This document shows, one piece after another, positions 1 through 11,499 of a DNA stretch of 64,000 bases. The stretch is taken from assembly GCA_963513935.1 (NCBI GenBank), contig OY740765.1, positions 118,487,362 through 118,551,361 on the forward strand. The letters are read 5' to 3'. Each line of letters opens with the position of its first letter. Within the stretch, counting starts at the first letter, position 1. A program made the position numbers and the translations under genes. The notes below the pieces were generated by a model. That model worked only from the letters and a program-made list of their open reading frames with translations. It did not search any database and was not told the origin of the DNA. The stretch is from Aphrophora alni. Taxonomy: Eukaryota > Arthropoda > Insecta > Hemiptera > Aphrophoridae.

Positions 1-289
1 ATTGATTGACATTCTTCAGGAATACAGTAAAGTACACATTACCAAATCCCAGGTAAGCTTTTGTGTTTGCTCCTAAAGAGGTATGGTCAATCAATCCCAC
101 TATGGTTTGGTGGTTTTCGATCTTATTTGTACCAATTACCCTCCAGTCCTCAGTTTTGAGAGACTTATTCTGCTTACTAAGCTCTTAAAGGATTTTGGCT
201 GGATCAACTTTGAGTAAAACTTGAGAGCTTTAAATATCACTTTGGTAACTCACAGGATGTCCTTTCAGCTACCCGGTACCTATCGGTAG

Positions 290-1113
290 CTTTACATCTA
301 GGTCTTATAATTGGGATTTTTCTCTCAAAACACATCTTGGTTTTTAAGTTAGCACAGTCCATGATACAGGTTCCAGTATCTAGATAGGTATTGCTGAATT
401 GAGGAAAATCTCCATACTCTAGAGTTTCAAACTACAGAGCTAGGGAAATCTCAATCTGCTCTATATGTTCATCCTTCAGTTTTTGGTCTTGATATTCTAC
501 TTGAGCAATAGCTATCTTAAATAATGATATAATTTCTTTGTAACATCTTGTAGAAGGTTTTTTTTTTCTGTCATCTTAGGTTTTTTCTTTTCCCTCTCTG
601 TGGAGATAGTGCATCTCAGTGACTTCTTTTTAAGCTGCTAGTTTTTGTAGTACACTCTTTAGAGGGCCCATTGATTTTATTTTTGCCTCTTCCCCACAGT
701 TTAGGATTTCATTCAATTCTCTGTTCTGTGTGTCTATCCAAGAGCATTTTTTTCTTTTCTGCTGTAATGTAATTCATCCTCACTTTCATATGTTTTAATT
801 TCTCAATTGTATTAGTTATTATGGTATCTTGAGAGGCCTCGTCTGTTTCCAGCATCATGTCCTCTTTATCTGATGAGATTTCAGTGTTGGTATAGCTCAT
901 TGACCTTCCCTTCACCTTATCATTTGACCCAGAAGCAACTGAAGTTGTTTCTGATTCATTGTCAGTAGCAATGTCAGAACACGCTATAGTATTATTTTGT
1001 TTTATAAGCAAAGACTCCATTAATGTTCCCAAAAGTATTAACATTTTTTTAAAGTGGCTATTTACTATGAATGGTCGCCTGGTCCTCCATAGGCTTACCT
1101 TTGTACAATTCAT
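290..1113 (-). pseudogene. Unrecognised decayed coding stretch (acidic/Ser-rich protein)
   Basis: Read on the minus strand, the first 134 codons (1113 to 709) are open and give a hydrophilic protein. Its middle is rich in Ser, Thr, Asp and Glu, and a Lys-rich segment follows. Past the stop, protein-like sequence continues in the same direction to about position 290 but with several stops; it includes a Cys-containing patch (CIMDCANLKTKMCFERK) and a basic stretch. This looks like one decayed gene or retrocopy, not chance, because the composition stays protein-like across stops. I do not recognise the family and assign no function. It could be a retrocopy, exons of a host gene with unrecognised introns, or a transposon-borne ORF. 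The overlapping plus-strand ORF at 959-1198 is treated as a shadow. Confidence 0.35.
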
Positions 1114-2923
1114 TCATTGGCACAGAATTAACCTTAGGAGTACCCGAAGGACACTTGACACCTTAGATTTGGGAATGTTTATTGACCTACCTGTCTAGAT
1201 CCGCTGTTTATGTTAAAGCAGGGTCACCTCGAGCAGGACGAGGCTTTCCACAGCGGTCCTGAGGATAGCTTACTCGGATGTAGATGTGATTATCATCCTC
1301 TGCTACCTCCCTGGGATTTTTCTCCTTAATTCCTTAACCCCTAGTGAAACCATTAGTCTTGCCGTTGTAACTGCAAAAAAATAGCTCGATTTTCAAGAAA
1401 CTGTGAAGGAGAATGAGAAAAATAAAATATCTAATAAACAAGTTATAACATCATGTTTGAGATTTGCTGATGTTTGACAAATTCCTATGGATTAAGGGAA
1501 CTGACACTATAATTTCCCATCAAATGGTCAAATGGTCATTAACTGCTAAGAGGTAGCAGTTAAGTCCCTTTGTCCTGACCTGACTGTTGGAAAACCAACA
1601 TACCTAAGCAGCATTTATTTAAGTGTAACAAATATTACAAGTTGGTATCAGCCTCTAGACAGCAGGATTTATAATACATTTTTATTCTGTATAGAATGAT
1701 AGGAGATATCTGCCTTCAAAATTATGTATCCAATGCTCGGAGAGTGGGGTCTGAGTAAAGCCAGGAGTTGTTGAATAGGATGTCAAAGCAGGTAGTGAAT
1801 GTTTCATATTTCTTATGGCTCAAGAGGGAAAGTGAATGACCACCTAGTGAGGAGAGCGTTTTGGCCACGTACAGATGTCTTAAACTCCAATAGGTTGTGT
1901 TCCAAATCTGGAGCTAGCCGTGAAAATAATAACTCTTGTGAAACTCGAGTGGGCCTGCAATTTGGAGTGTGACCACAATCATCAGATATGATGCTCTTTT
2001 TCTTCCTTTATTTTGAATCAATTTACAGAAGCAGAAAAAGAAATTTGTGAAAGTTAACACATACTGAATCGAAAATTAAAAATAATAAATTACAAAATAT
2101 AAACTGATTAGAGGAAAAGAGATCTAAAACAGTTTAGATAAATATATAAAATGAAACCCTAAAAGGTAAAAATAGAATTAGGATTCTGTCAGCATTGTAG
2201 ATTTTTCTTACAATTTTATATTATATTCATCATATCTTCTTAACAATTAGGAAAATAAGATTTTGTTTAATATAGAGGTGGGTTGTGATAGGATTTTTCT
2301 GTATCTGAAACTGTGAAATATTTTCCAGTACTGTATCTGATATTTTCCAGAATCTGGCCAATATCTGATACAATTTTCTGATCTTTTTATATCAGGTACA
2401 GCTAACAAAAACATAAATATCCATATGCACATAAGTTGTTGAATGTAATTTTCTATGTTTATGACTGTATACATTATTTACTTAACTTTTGTGTAAAAGA
2501 AATATATTTACTATTTTATACATACCCGTATGTTTATGGTACATGCTATGGTATTAGAAATGTGTTGTGTTGAAATGATTGATTTGATTAATCATAAGAC
2601 ACATACAATGAATAGATCTTGTCACTATTCTATAAATAAATTAAAAATTACAACCAATATCATAACATAAACACTAATAACAAATAAACCTACAAAAGTA
2701 AACAAAACAGTATAATAGTAAACACAGTATCACATAAATTATTGTAATAAAATTTGTCAAGTTTATAATAGGGTTTTCTTAAAACTCTATATATATGTGT
2801 AATTTTGTAAAGTTCGTCAAAAGCCTTAGATGGAAGTTTATTAATTTAATAAATTAATGCAATATAAAATTAAATAAATAAATAACAAACAGTTATTATT
2901 TAACAAACTATATATAACAAACA

Positions 2924-2924
<1 letters not shown>
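1114..2924. other. No gene seen; short GC-rich island then AT-rich DNA
   Basis: About 1200-1320 is clearly richer in G+C than its surroundings, but I cannot tie it to a gene or RNA. The rest is AT-rich with frequent stops in all frames. A perfect hairpin lies at 1539-1563. Confidence 0.5.
1539..1563. repeat. Perfect 10-bp-stem hairpin
   Basis: TTAACTGCTA at 1539-1548 is followed by the loop AGAGG and its exact complement TAGCAGTTAA at 1554-1563. No T-run follows directly and no gene is adjacent, so a role is not supported. Confidence 0.6.

Positions 2925-2958
<34 letters not shown>
2925..2958. repeat. (TA)n microsatellite
   Basis: An uninterrupted TA dinucleotide run of about 17 units in AT-rich DNA. 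Confidence 0.95.
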
Positions 2959-2967
<9 letters not shown>

Positions 2968-4112
2968 TATCAATTAAATACTTAATAATTTACTCATTTT
3001 GAGTACAAGAGTATCTATCCTTTGATGATGATAACTTTGTTATTGAAATATACATCAGGAAATTAAGGGAACAAACAAATAATTATCCATTTGTGTTTAG
3101 TGTTTGGTTATCTGTGTTATTTCCTAAGTTAGTGGTTAAGGGAATTTTCAACTAAATTATTGTGAATTTCACCACAGTGTTCACAGAAGATTATTTTAAA
3201 TAAACACTTAAAACAATTTTTAAAATGTCATTAATTACCTAGAGCATTCAAAAGAGAGATCAACTTCTTTTTAGGGGAGTTAATGAAAATCATGGCTCAT
3301 AAACTCCTCCACTGAGTAAAATTATTCAACCAACAGTAGCTGAATTATGATTTTTCGAATGAATCATGCTACTGGGAACTTTACTTATGCACCTGCTTGG
3401 GAATATACTTTACCATTTAAACTCAACTTGTGCTGGTTATCATGATAGTTGCAAGTAATCTTGGTACCATAACTATTTTTTATGTCCTTATTCTGAACAT
3501 TATCACACACAAAATTTGAAAAAAAGAGAATGACTTTCTATAACAATAATAGACCTGTTTGACAAGTTGAGTTAAGGACGAAATAAAACAGTATAGAGTG
3601 CAATGTAGGTATATAAAACTATGAATGAATCACATTGTGAATGAGAGTTGCATATTTCCTTCCTTTTTATTCGAGATTGAGAATTAAACATTGTAATTTT
3701 AACAATGTAAAATTCTTGGGTAGAACTCTATATATCTCCCTTGAGGAGATACATACAATAGAACTTGTACTACAGGGAGTACTTTAACATAGTTCTCAAG
3801 GGTGCAAGGATCTAAATTATTGCAGAGTTTTCAAGGCTCTGAGTTTGTACATTTTTGAGTCGTGGCTGCTCTGAGAATGTCTGCAAACCCTTTACCAGCT
3901 GGCAAAAAACCAATAAATTAGTACCAAGGAATAAGATAATTATGTAAATTAAGAAGGAGATAATTTTAAAAGGAAGGTGCAGAGGTCAAATTCATAGCCC
4001 CTGAACCAATCTTTGGAGTGTAGTACCCAGTATCTATTTTACAAATGTTATAAAGGCCTGTGAGCAAGACCAAAAAAAATTACTTATTGAAGACTACATC
4101 CTGATCAGATTG
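2959..4112. other. AT-rich DNA, no gene seen
   Basis: No open frame with recognisable protein and no terminal repeats were seen here. Confidence 0.5.
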
Positions 4113-4390
4113 AATGAATGAATGAATTTTATTTCACTAATATTGCTTTACACACAAAATACATAAGACTCAGAAAATAATCAAATAAAACTATAAGAAA
4201 AGAAATTAACAATACACTTCTTGGAATAAACACTAAATATAAATACAAATTGTTTTGGCTGTATTTTCCAGCAGTCTTCCTGTGTAACCCAGGGTGGTTT
4301 TACCTGTATTTTGCAGCAGCCTTACTATATCGTAGGGTGATTTTTACTGTATTTTGCTACTGCTCTACAATGAACATCAGAATGTGTTAT
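4113..4390 (-). mobile_element. LINE 3' end with (ATTC)n tail
   Basis: On the minus strand the sequence runs through an AATAAA signal straight into repeated ATTC tetranucleotides (plus-strand TGAA repeats at about 4113-4127). This is the usual 3' ending of CR1/RTE-type non-LTR retrotransposons. Just upstream on that strand (4255-4370) a unit of about 57 bp is repeated roughly 2.5 times; each copy starts on the plus strand with CTGTATTTT and includes AGGGTG. No coding part was recognised, so this is probably a short 5'-truncated copy. Clade unknown. Confidence 0.45.
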
Positions 4391-4801
4391 TGAATTATGC
4401 GGCACAGGTCCTCCTTTAGCCTCAAAGCAAAGACAAAATAAGTGCACCAAGTGTAATAAAGATTATCATAATCCAAGATTTTGTAATAATATGAAGGATA
4501 TAGGGATAGTGAAAGAAAAAGTTTTATTTGTAATTATTAGGGACATTTACCAAATTCTTGCCATACAGAAGTAAATGAAAATATGCCTATAACTAAAGAA
4601 ACAAGTTTTTGCTCTAAAAAAAACTACCACAAATAAAAGGATTGCTATTTTAGAAAGCCAAATAGGTCTACAACTGACACCAATAAATAAGATGGTGAGG
4701 AAATTTTTACCAAAAATAAAGTATTAATAACAAAAAATGAAAAAAAAAAAAAAAAACAATATGTGAAGGAACTAAGCAGAATAATGGTTTATAATAACAC
4801 T
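4391..4801. other. AT-rich DNA with poly(A) run
   Basis: No gene seen. An A-run occupies 4740-4757 shortly before the piggyBac left end and may be the tail of an unrecognised plus-strand retrocopy. Confidence 0.4.
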
Positions 4802-4815
4802 TTAACCAAAACCCC

Positions 4816-5049
4816 GGTCTCACAGGCCCATGGTAATTTTTGTTGTTAAATATTGGTAACCCTGTTAGTCGGGCGGAATTCATCACTCTGATACCTTCCC
4901 CAATACAAAAAAAACCTCTTTTGTTTAGTTGGAGCCCAGTACTTGTCCTTGACCGACTGTTTATGAAAAGTGAACCGGTCTGAGAGGCCCAGGGTTTCGG
5001 TGTGCATTATTTGTGGCATGGTCTGACATACCGAGGGTTTCGGCTAGCG
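4816..5049 (+). repeat. piggyBac subterminal direct repeats (left side)
   Basis: Three versions of one motif lie in the same orientation at 4816-4833, 4977-5000 and 5020-5049. Each starts GGTCTSA, and the later two continue into GGGTTTCGG; the third ends in CTAGCG. A fourth copy is at 6085-6114 near the right end. Repeated subterminal words of this kind are commonly transposase binding sites in piggyBac elements. That role here is inferred. Confidence 0.6.
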
Positions 5050-5082
5050 ATTGTGTGTATGTAAAATGGATCCAAAGACCCA

Positions 5083-5936
5083 ATGTTTGGTGACAGAATT
5101 CGTGATCTACTTCAGAATGAAAACTTAGACAGTTCTGACAATGACAGTAGTGTTGTGGACGATTCGGACGCCGATCCTGATTTTCTGTTATCGGACCATG
5201 AGAAAAAAAATTACAGCAAAAATCAGGCTCAGAAGAGAAAGATAATAATTTGATACAGCTAGAACAACCTTAAAATAATGTTATACTTGAAAACATTGAT
5301 GATAATGAAATATTTTATGTTGAAAGAACAAAGAAAAACAAAAAAAAACTGCTCCAAATGCGTGGAGCAGCAAACCATCTCCTACAAATGACAAAACCCC
5401 AGCAAGAAATAATATAAGAACATTACAAGGAATGAAAGGCCAAGCTAGGGATCTAGGAAACCAACCTAGCATAAAACAGGTATAGGATTTATTATTTGAT
5501 CATAATATTATGGATGCAATTGTTAGTAACACCAATGTTAAATTGCAAAGTGTAAGATTAGGCCTGTCAGTAAACACACTAAAAAACAACTATAGAGACA
5601 CAAAAATTGAAGATATAAATGCTCTAATAGGACTACTAATTGTGTCATCAGTGATAAGATCCAATGATGATAAGATTACATCATTATTTACTAAGGATCC
5701 ATTCAGTCGACCATTTTTTTGACATCAATATCAGGAAAAAAGGTTTGAAATTCTTTTGATGTGCCTTAAGTTTGATGACACAATAACAAGAGAAGAAAGA
5801 AAGAAAAATGACCGAGCCCCTCCCATATCGGGAAGTATTTGAAAAGTTTATTTCAAATTGTCAAAGCATCTATTCTGTTTCACCTGAAGTGACTATAGAC
5901 GAAATGCTTGTGCCGTTTTGCGGATGGTGTAGATAC
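5083..5936 (+). pseudogene. piggyBac transposase, N-terminal half, frameshifted
   Basis: Starting at ATG 5083 the protein opens with about 56 codons, including the acidic DSDADPDFLLSD typical of piggyBac N-termini, then stops. The reading resumes in other frames through a basic segment, then 5510-5722 (MDAIVSNTNVKLQSVRLGLS onward), a short frame shift, and 5808-5936. There EVFEKFISNCQSIYSVSPE leads into VTIDEMLVPFCGWCR. The Asp in TIDE matches the first catalytic Asp of the DDE nuclease in this family. Directly after GWCRY the similarity ends, so the other two catalytic acids and the C-terminal Cys-rich domain are lost. At least three frame breaks plus the truncation make it non-functional. 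Confidence 0.8.
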
Positions 5937-6084
5937 CTATTTTTTGTATTTGTATTTTTCAAAATAAATTATTTTAATGCAGAATTAGTCTTTTAATTCA
6001 AAAAACCTTTGTTTTGTAGTTTTAAATAAAAAAAAAGCACTTCAATAAAGAATCAGCAACTTAAATAGCTAGTAAAAACATAGG

Positions 6085-6114
6085 GGTCTCAGAAGCTCAG
6101 GATTTTGGTTAGCG
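6085..6114 (+). repeat. piggyBac subterminal motif (right side)
   Basis: GGTCTCAGAAGCTCAGGATT at 6085-6104 continues to TTGGTTAGCG. This is the fourth copy of the motif found at 4816, 4977 and 5020. It has the same orientation as the left copies, not the inverted one. Confidence 0.6.
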
Positions 6115-6159
6115 TTAGTAAATTGGGGTTTCGGTAAGAGTGTTAACATGACACTCATT

Positions 6160-6678
6160 ATAGATCTATGTTGGTTGGAAATAGAAATAGACCTACTGTA
6201 CTAGATTGGCATTCAAGGGTGGGACATCATGGAATTGGTTATATGAAAAAAATAATTAATTTGGTTGATAGTATGAACATAACGAAAGAAGATTGTGAAG
6301 AACTTGATAAAATTCGTGAAACTTGTAACGAAACTTTTGAAAGTAAAAAAGCTTGCCATATTCTTCAAACTACTCATACAGATCTGTACGGTTCCATAGA
6401 GCCCTGTATATGGGATGAAAAAAAAAGTCCCAACATTTTCCCTTGATTTCTAATCTTTTTCTAACCTTGAATGATGATTACACTCATTACTTGGCCATGT
6501 AGATGATTCAAATAAAGATACCAAGTGAAGATGAAGCATTTGAATTTACTAAAGAATATGTACTTAAGCAGAAACTCTTAAAAACTAGAAAGTCTTCAAG
6601 ATAAGATGTGACAATGGTGAATATTATAGAAATAATAAAATGAAGGACTGGTGCAAGAATCATGGTATTCTTTTAGAC
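6160..6678 (+). pseudogene. copia-type polyprotein relic (GAG-pre-integrase and integrase)
   Basis: From about 6168 the frame reads LDWHSRVGHHGIGYMKK, the His-containing start of the GAG-pre-integrase zinc module seen in Ty1/copia polyproteins. The later TCNETFESKKACHI stands where the paired Cys residues lie. After a frameshift at about 6440 the integrase core continues: LNDDYTHYLA holds the first catalytic Asp context, and IRCDNGEYYRNNKMKDWCK near 6600 holds the second (DNG). Further stops and shifts separate these parts. RT and RNase H are absent and the sequence is cut by a hAT end at 6679. It is a dead fragment lying directly after the piggyBac right end. Confidence 0.75.
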
Positions 6679-6730
6679 CAGGGGTCTCCAAATCATGGCC
6701 CACGAAGAGGTTTTGTCCGGCCGTCTGCCT
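6679..6730 (+). mobile_element. hAT-type terminal sequence
   Basis: CAGGGGTCTCCAAATCATGG and the following GGCCCACGAAGAGG resemble the left end of many hAT elements (CAGNGGTCTCCAAAC... then a GGCCC-rich stretch). It begins within the copia integrase relic, so it inserted there. I could not find a matching right end or an 8-bp duplication. Confidence 0.5.
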
Positions 6731-8325
6731 ATCTAACTACCTTGAGTATAATGACCAATTGTTTCCTAACAATGATCTAAGAGCGAAAACGTTACATATT
6801 ATATGATAAGTTAAAGCACTACACTACGCCTAGAGGTAAGCTCCAATCGGTCAGATCTCTATTTAATTTACATGTTTGGACCACGTTCTACTAAACTGGA
6901 GTGATAAAATGGCTCTAGGGTACAGTAGGCCAGAAGATTCCCATTTTCCCCACGAGACCAACTCCCTCCCCCCCGGTGGTGACTCACTTCGCTACTCACC
7001 TAGTCTAGTGTCAATCAACATATATAGAAAGTAGGCCTAAAGTTATCAGTGAACCTTGATGCTAACTAAACGTTGCTTCTTTTACTTTTTAATACAATAT
7101 TTTAGTTTAGTTTCAGTGTGTTATAAATTAATACAGTGTAATAAATTATGTCGGTTTCCTCACTTCTATCTCTGCAATTACTAGTACCTTGTTTTCCTCC
7201 ATAATGTTCCCAAAGTTGATTTTAATGAATTCCATTAATATTTCTGACCAAAGTTCTTGGTCAATCAACGAGCAGAGCCTCTGGTTATCACCGTTCAATT
7301 ATGACAGACCATCTTTTAAGGTCATGGTGGGTTTATATACCTTGCCAGGTTACTGAACTAAGTATTTCGTCTAGAGTCAGTTATTCCAAGACTTTTTGAT
7401 ATATTTCATAATAATAGGCTGCCTTCTATGTATTTTTTGGGACTTAAAACAGAAACTACACTTGATCGTTTTTATAATTTTACCCAACAACTATTCTTAA
7501 CGATACCTAATAGTAACCAATACATTTTCAGGAAGTTTTTGAAGTAGTGTACACGTATATCATCCAGCTCATGGGTTTCTTCTTCCATGGCCCAACCTCT
7601 TAGTAATAGATGCTATGTCAGGTGGGTCTCAGACTGCATTTCAAATTCACAACCTTCCTTAAATCCTATCTGCTCAAATGTTTTTTATTTATTATTTTTT
7701 TGTTTACATTCCTCTTTTATAGTAATTGTTTTATGTAACTATGCTGCCTGTGGCAGTGAAACATGTAGCCACATAGAAGGTAAAATAAAAATAAAGACTA
7801 CATTTGACAGATACGAGTAGTATATATAAAATAAAATATATGTAGTTCTAGGGCTGTTCAACAATGAATATTTTAATGTCTCTATGAGTGTTTCCCCAGT
7901 TATTTAAAAGTTGGCGTCTATATTACGTTCCCTCACCTTTCTCCTTCAGAGTCTCCTTCTGCACCTTGGAGACTCGTCCTCGCCAAATACCCCTGGCTAT
8001 CAGCAAAACCTCCAGCAGTCTTTCTTTGATCAACTGACCTCCCTGCTTCCTCTCTCCAGAGCTTATATGGAGTTCTTGCTTAACGATGTCTTTTTTGCTA
8101 GCAAGGCAAGCACTTACACAACTTTTTAAAGTTTGTGACAATACTTGTTATTCTTCTTCATCACAATAACAACTTAGGCTTCTTAATAAGAACTTAGACT
8201 ATTATTCTTATATCTATACCTTACTTCCTAACAACATAAATTCATGTACTACTGAAATCGAAGGATCTGCATGATATAACTCAGTGCCCAGTTAAACAGT
8301 AAAATTAAAAGTAAAACAATAAAAT
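6731..8325. other. No gene recognised
   Basis: This probably includes the body of the hAT-type element and older repeats. Small overlapping frames at 7587-7820 and 7911-8141 on both strands show no family resemblance and are treated as chance. Confidence 0.4.
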
Positions 8326-8525
8326 CTGAGGGCCTCCGTTTTTCTCATGGTTAGTGTTCTTGCTTGACATGTGAGAGGTTTCTGGGTTCAATCTCAGTAG
8401 TGGCTTCAAAATTTAGTGGAATAAAAATTAGCATCAGGGTGTGGTAAGACTACTAGGTTAAATTCCGAGCCTGCCATAGGCAAATTTGGGTAAAAACCCA
8501 GCCTAGTTCATTGTTACAAATTGAT
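8325..8525 (+). mobile_element. tRNA-derived SINE-like repeat
   Basis: CATGGTTAGTGTTCTTGC resembles a pol III A box, and GGGTTCAATCTC about 30 bases later resembles a B box (GGTTCRANNCC), the spacing of a tRNA head. A non-tRNA body follows to about 8525. No clean tail or target duplication was found, so it is an old copy. Confidence 0.5.
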
Positions 8526-10079
8526 TGTTCTCTTTTCTTTGATTATAAAACCTACGTTAAGATCATTTGCTATAATCTGTCATTTGGTGCTGTCAAACAC
8601 AAACAAGACTTGGAGAATCTGTAATCCATTAAACTTATTCCCATGAATTTTAGTTAGATTGTATCCCCAAAGACTAGATAGGTTATATAAATGTAAAACA
8701 AATAAACAAAACACAGATGGCCAAGTATAACTCATCAGAATATCCAATTCGTGTTTTTCTTAGTTCTAAGGATTTTCTTTAAATTTGTCTTAAGTCATAA
8801 GCTGCATTGTAATGAACAAACACTGCAAATATGGTATTAGAAATAAGTTGGGTGTAAGATTAAATTTATTGTTTAGAGTAAGTTAGATGTAAGATTAAAT
8901 TTGTTAGAATAGTGATTAATCAAAAGATAGATTTATAGTTTAAGAACGTAAGTATCTATGTTTAATTCACTATGTGAATTGGTATTACTAAGTGAGAAAT
9001 TGTGTAAATGGTGACTAGGATTGCTAGTCTAGACAATATTTGCTGTGAAAATGAGAAAGTGGAGGTGAGGAGATGGAAAGTTTTTAAATAATTAGGGAGC
9101 ATAAAGGGAAAGGGCTTTTTCTAGGGAGATCAACCAAGTGAGACGGTCTCATTTGTGAAAATATTGTAAGTAAATTTTGGTGCAGTAACAAAGGGCTTGT
9201 TTCTGGAAAGCGGCCAAGTGTGCAAGGTCATGATACAGAAAAAAAACATTGTTGAAATGGGACCTGAGATTTGAGGTACCAGTTATTTTAGAGTCAACCA
9301 ACTCCTCCAGAGAAGGAAAATAGTAAGGAGACCATTTCTCTTCTTGTGTTTGAGTTTTGTTTTGAGGGTAAAGTCTAGAAAGTCAAATTCAGTGTTTAAA
9401 TATTCTAAATTGGGGAAAACAACAGATTCTTTTGGAGTTAAAATTGTGGTTGATATATTTGGGTTTTTGTAATAACTTAAGCTCAGCTGTTTTATTTAGT
9501 ATCTTGTTTCTGTATTCTAGATGTAAGTGATAATCTTAGTAACCGTGTGTGAAGAAATATATATTGCATTCCAATAAATATATGGATATGGTTTATGTAT
9601 AATAAATTACTCTAAATAAATGTTCGCCTTGCATTAGCTGATACTGCTAAACGATTATGTTAATTTATTAAAACCCAACAACTAGAATTTTTATTCTTAC
9701 CATAGGCCTTTCACATTTGTCTTCCTTCTGTGAACCTATATATAGATTTCACTGGAATTTCTGTCAAATCGTACATAAGCCTAGGTAAGTATATATGAAA
9801 ATAAAAGTGACAAATGTCTCACAGATCAGCTTAAGTTTGAGTTTAACAAGTTACATTCAGCTGTATGTTGTATATACTCCTGGAATTTTTATTTATTGTA
9901 GGCTGGGATATATATATACTATCAGCAGCTTTTTATAGAATATATTTGTGATATTGTGGTGTTTCTATTTTTGTAAAAAGTAATTAATTTATAGTACTCT
10001 TATAAGTTAATAGAAGTGAACACTTTATGCCAAGTGTTCTGTATATATTGCTTTCCTCCCTTGAAAATTATTGTCTCTA
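8526..10079. other. No gene recognised
   Basis: AT-rich. An approximate 37-bp direct repeat containing GTAAGATTAAATTT occurs twice at about 8845-8910. 9000-9400 is A/G-rich on the plus strand but without an open frame. Confidence 0.4.
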
Positions 10080-10675
10080 TAGTTATCGTACTCCCGATAT
10101 GGTAGTTGATGCCTTCATAGAGGTTTTAGAGGAATTTATTATTTCTCTTGAATAAATTTGTAAATACAGAGGTTTTAAAATAATGATATGAGGTGACATA
10201 AATATTGATATTGGGAAATCTGGTAGTTCGACTGTTGCTTTCCTCAACATGATACGACTTCAGAATTTTTACTGTTTAAATATCAAGCCGACGAGATAAA
10301 ATTATTACCTTGTAACATAATTTAGAATGGGGACATGCTTGATGTTGACTGAGAGGTCTTCCAACCACATTTATCTGACCATACTTGTTTGAAATTGAAG
10401 GTGAAGATATCTGCTAATTACCATGAAAAAGTTTAGATTCTGATGATATACTTCCTAATATCAGAGATTTAAATGAATCCTCTGTACTTTGTCTTAAGAA
10501 TTGATTAAGTGAAATAGTTTGGCCTAATGTTTTCTCAAATTATCTATCAGTTGAGCTGGTTTTTCAATCCTGTATTGATGTTGTGACTTGTCATTTTAAT
10601 AAACTATCCTATAACTAGAAAATCAAAGGTTTCTTTAAGGCTATACAGTGGAAAAGATTTTGTAAACAAATATGT
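10080..10675 (+). pseudogene. LINE ORF2 relic: AP endonuclease C-terminal half and linker
   Basis: SYRTPDMVVDAFIEVLEEFI at about 10083 matches the YRSP region of LINE apurinic-type endonucleases. GDINIDI at about 10195 is the catalytic GDFN(I/D) block, and FLNMIRLQNFYCLNIKPTR matches the following FLD..L..N.PTR segment. After a frameshift LSDHTCLK at about 10370 gives the C-terminal SDH motif. Past 10430 the sequence keeps the linker feel that precedes the RT, then ends near 10675. Stops and shifts make it dead. A LINE C-terminal relic on the same strand at 33.8 kb could belong to the same family but is 23 kb away. Clade probably CR1/Jockey-like. Confidence 0.7.
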
Positions 10676-11490
10676 GTGTATTCTGTTTTTCATTTTCTTT
10701 TTCTGTACAAAATATATATTTTAAAATATTTTGTTATCACAAATATACCTTTATTGTTATATTAAAAATATATATATATATTTAGCACTAATTTATATTT
10801 TTATGCAATATTATTAGGAACCTGATATGATTTCAGTAGTTTTTCTGTCAGTATTACGATAATCTCTCAATACATTTTTTAAATCTTTTTTTTTTTTTTT
10901 ACATCACCAATAAACTAGAGTGAATATTGGTATCATATAGTAATTATATTAATAATGACAAACAGTTTTATTTATACAATTTGCATTTGCACAATACAAG
11001 AATTTTTAGTAGGGAAACACTACTGTTGATGTTGTCACCACATATATGTTATAAGTTGACTGTACTGTGCCCACATGAAACAAAGCTTGGGGAAGTGGAG
11101 TGGGGATATACACCATCTCTTTCTCACTATTTTCCATATGTGTCAAGCAACATGGGGCAGTTTGTACTAAAGTTGAAACCCCTTGAAAATTGATATGGAT
11201 ATTCCTAATATTGACCAGCCTTCTACGCTATTTGTCACTACAAGTTTTGCAGGGCTAGTACCAAAAATAAATTCTCAACCCAAAATAACTTTGGTTTCAC
11301 TAATCACTAAAGAGTTAAATAAAAGTAGAGAGTATTAATTTATTATTTAATTTAGTGTTTTTTGTATTTAATTTGTAAGGACAAACAATCCTTTTATATG
11401 ATGTAAGGTGAAGGATTCAAAAGACTAATTAAAAATCTGGCTCCATCTTTTAAATTCCATCAGAAATCCATTTATGAAATAGCAACTTCA
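10676..11490. other. AT-rich DNA, no gene recognised
   Basis: Contains TA-rich tracts near 10700-10785 and a T-run at about 10889. The 88-codon frame at 10927-11193 resembles no family I know. Confidence 0.4.
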
Positions 11491-11499
11491 TTTAAAATA

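Larger units (their letters stand above)
4802..6146 (+). mobile_element. piggyBac-like transposon, internally deleted
   Basis: The segment begins with TTAA (4802-4805) followed by CCAAAACCCC. It ends with GGGGTTTCGGTAAGAG shortly before TTAA (6143-6146), so both ends carry the TTAA target of piggyBac elements and related G/C-rich terminal words in opposite orientation. Between them are a broken piggyBac transposase and repeated subterminal motifs. At about 1.35 kb it is much shorter than an autonomous element (typically 2-3 kb), and the second half of the transposase gene is missing. It is therefore a non-autonomous deletion derivative. The terminal match is imperfect, so the exact right boundary could shift by a few bases. 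Confidence 0.75.

Noticed and set aside
1200..1320. Possible small nuclear RNA in the G/C-rich island
   Set aside because: A GAGGCTT..CCA stretch briefly recalled U1, but the 5' splice-site-recognising end, Sm site and stem layout are not there.
7911..8141. Overlapping opposite frames of 72 codons each
   Set aside because: Both strands are open over the same bases, which reflects low stop density in a less AT-rich patch. Neither resembles a family.
10927..11193. 88-codon plus-strand frame
   Set aside because: No recognisable motif and no neighbouring exon or element signal.
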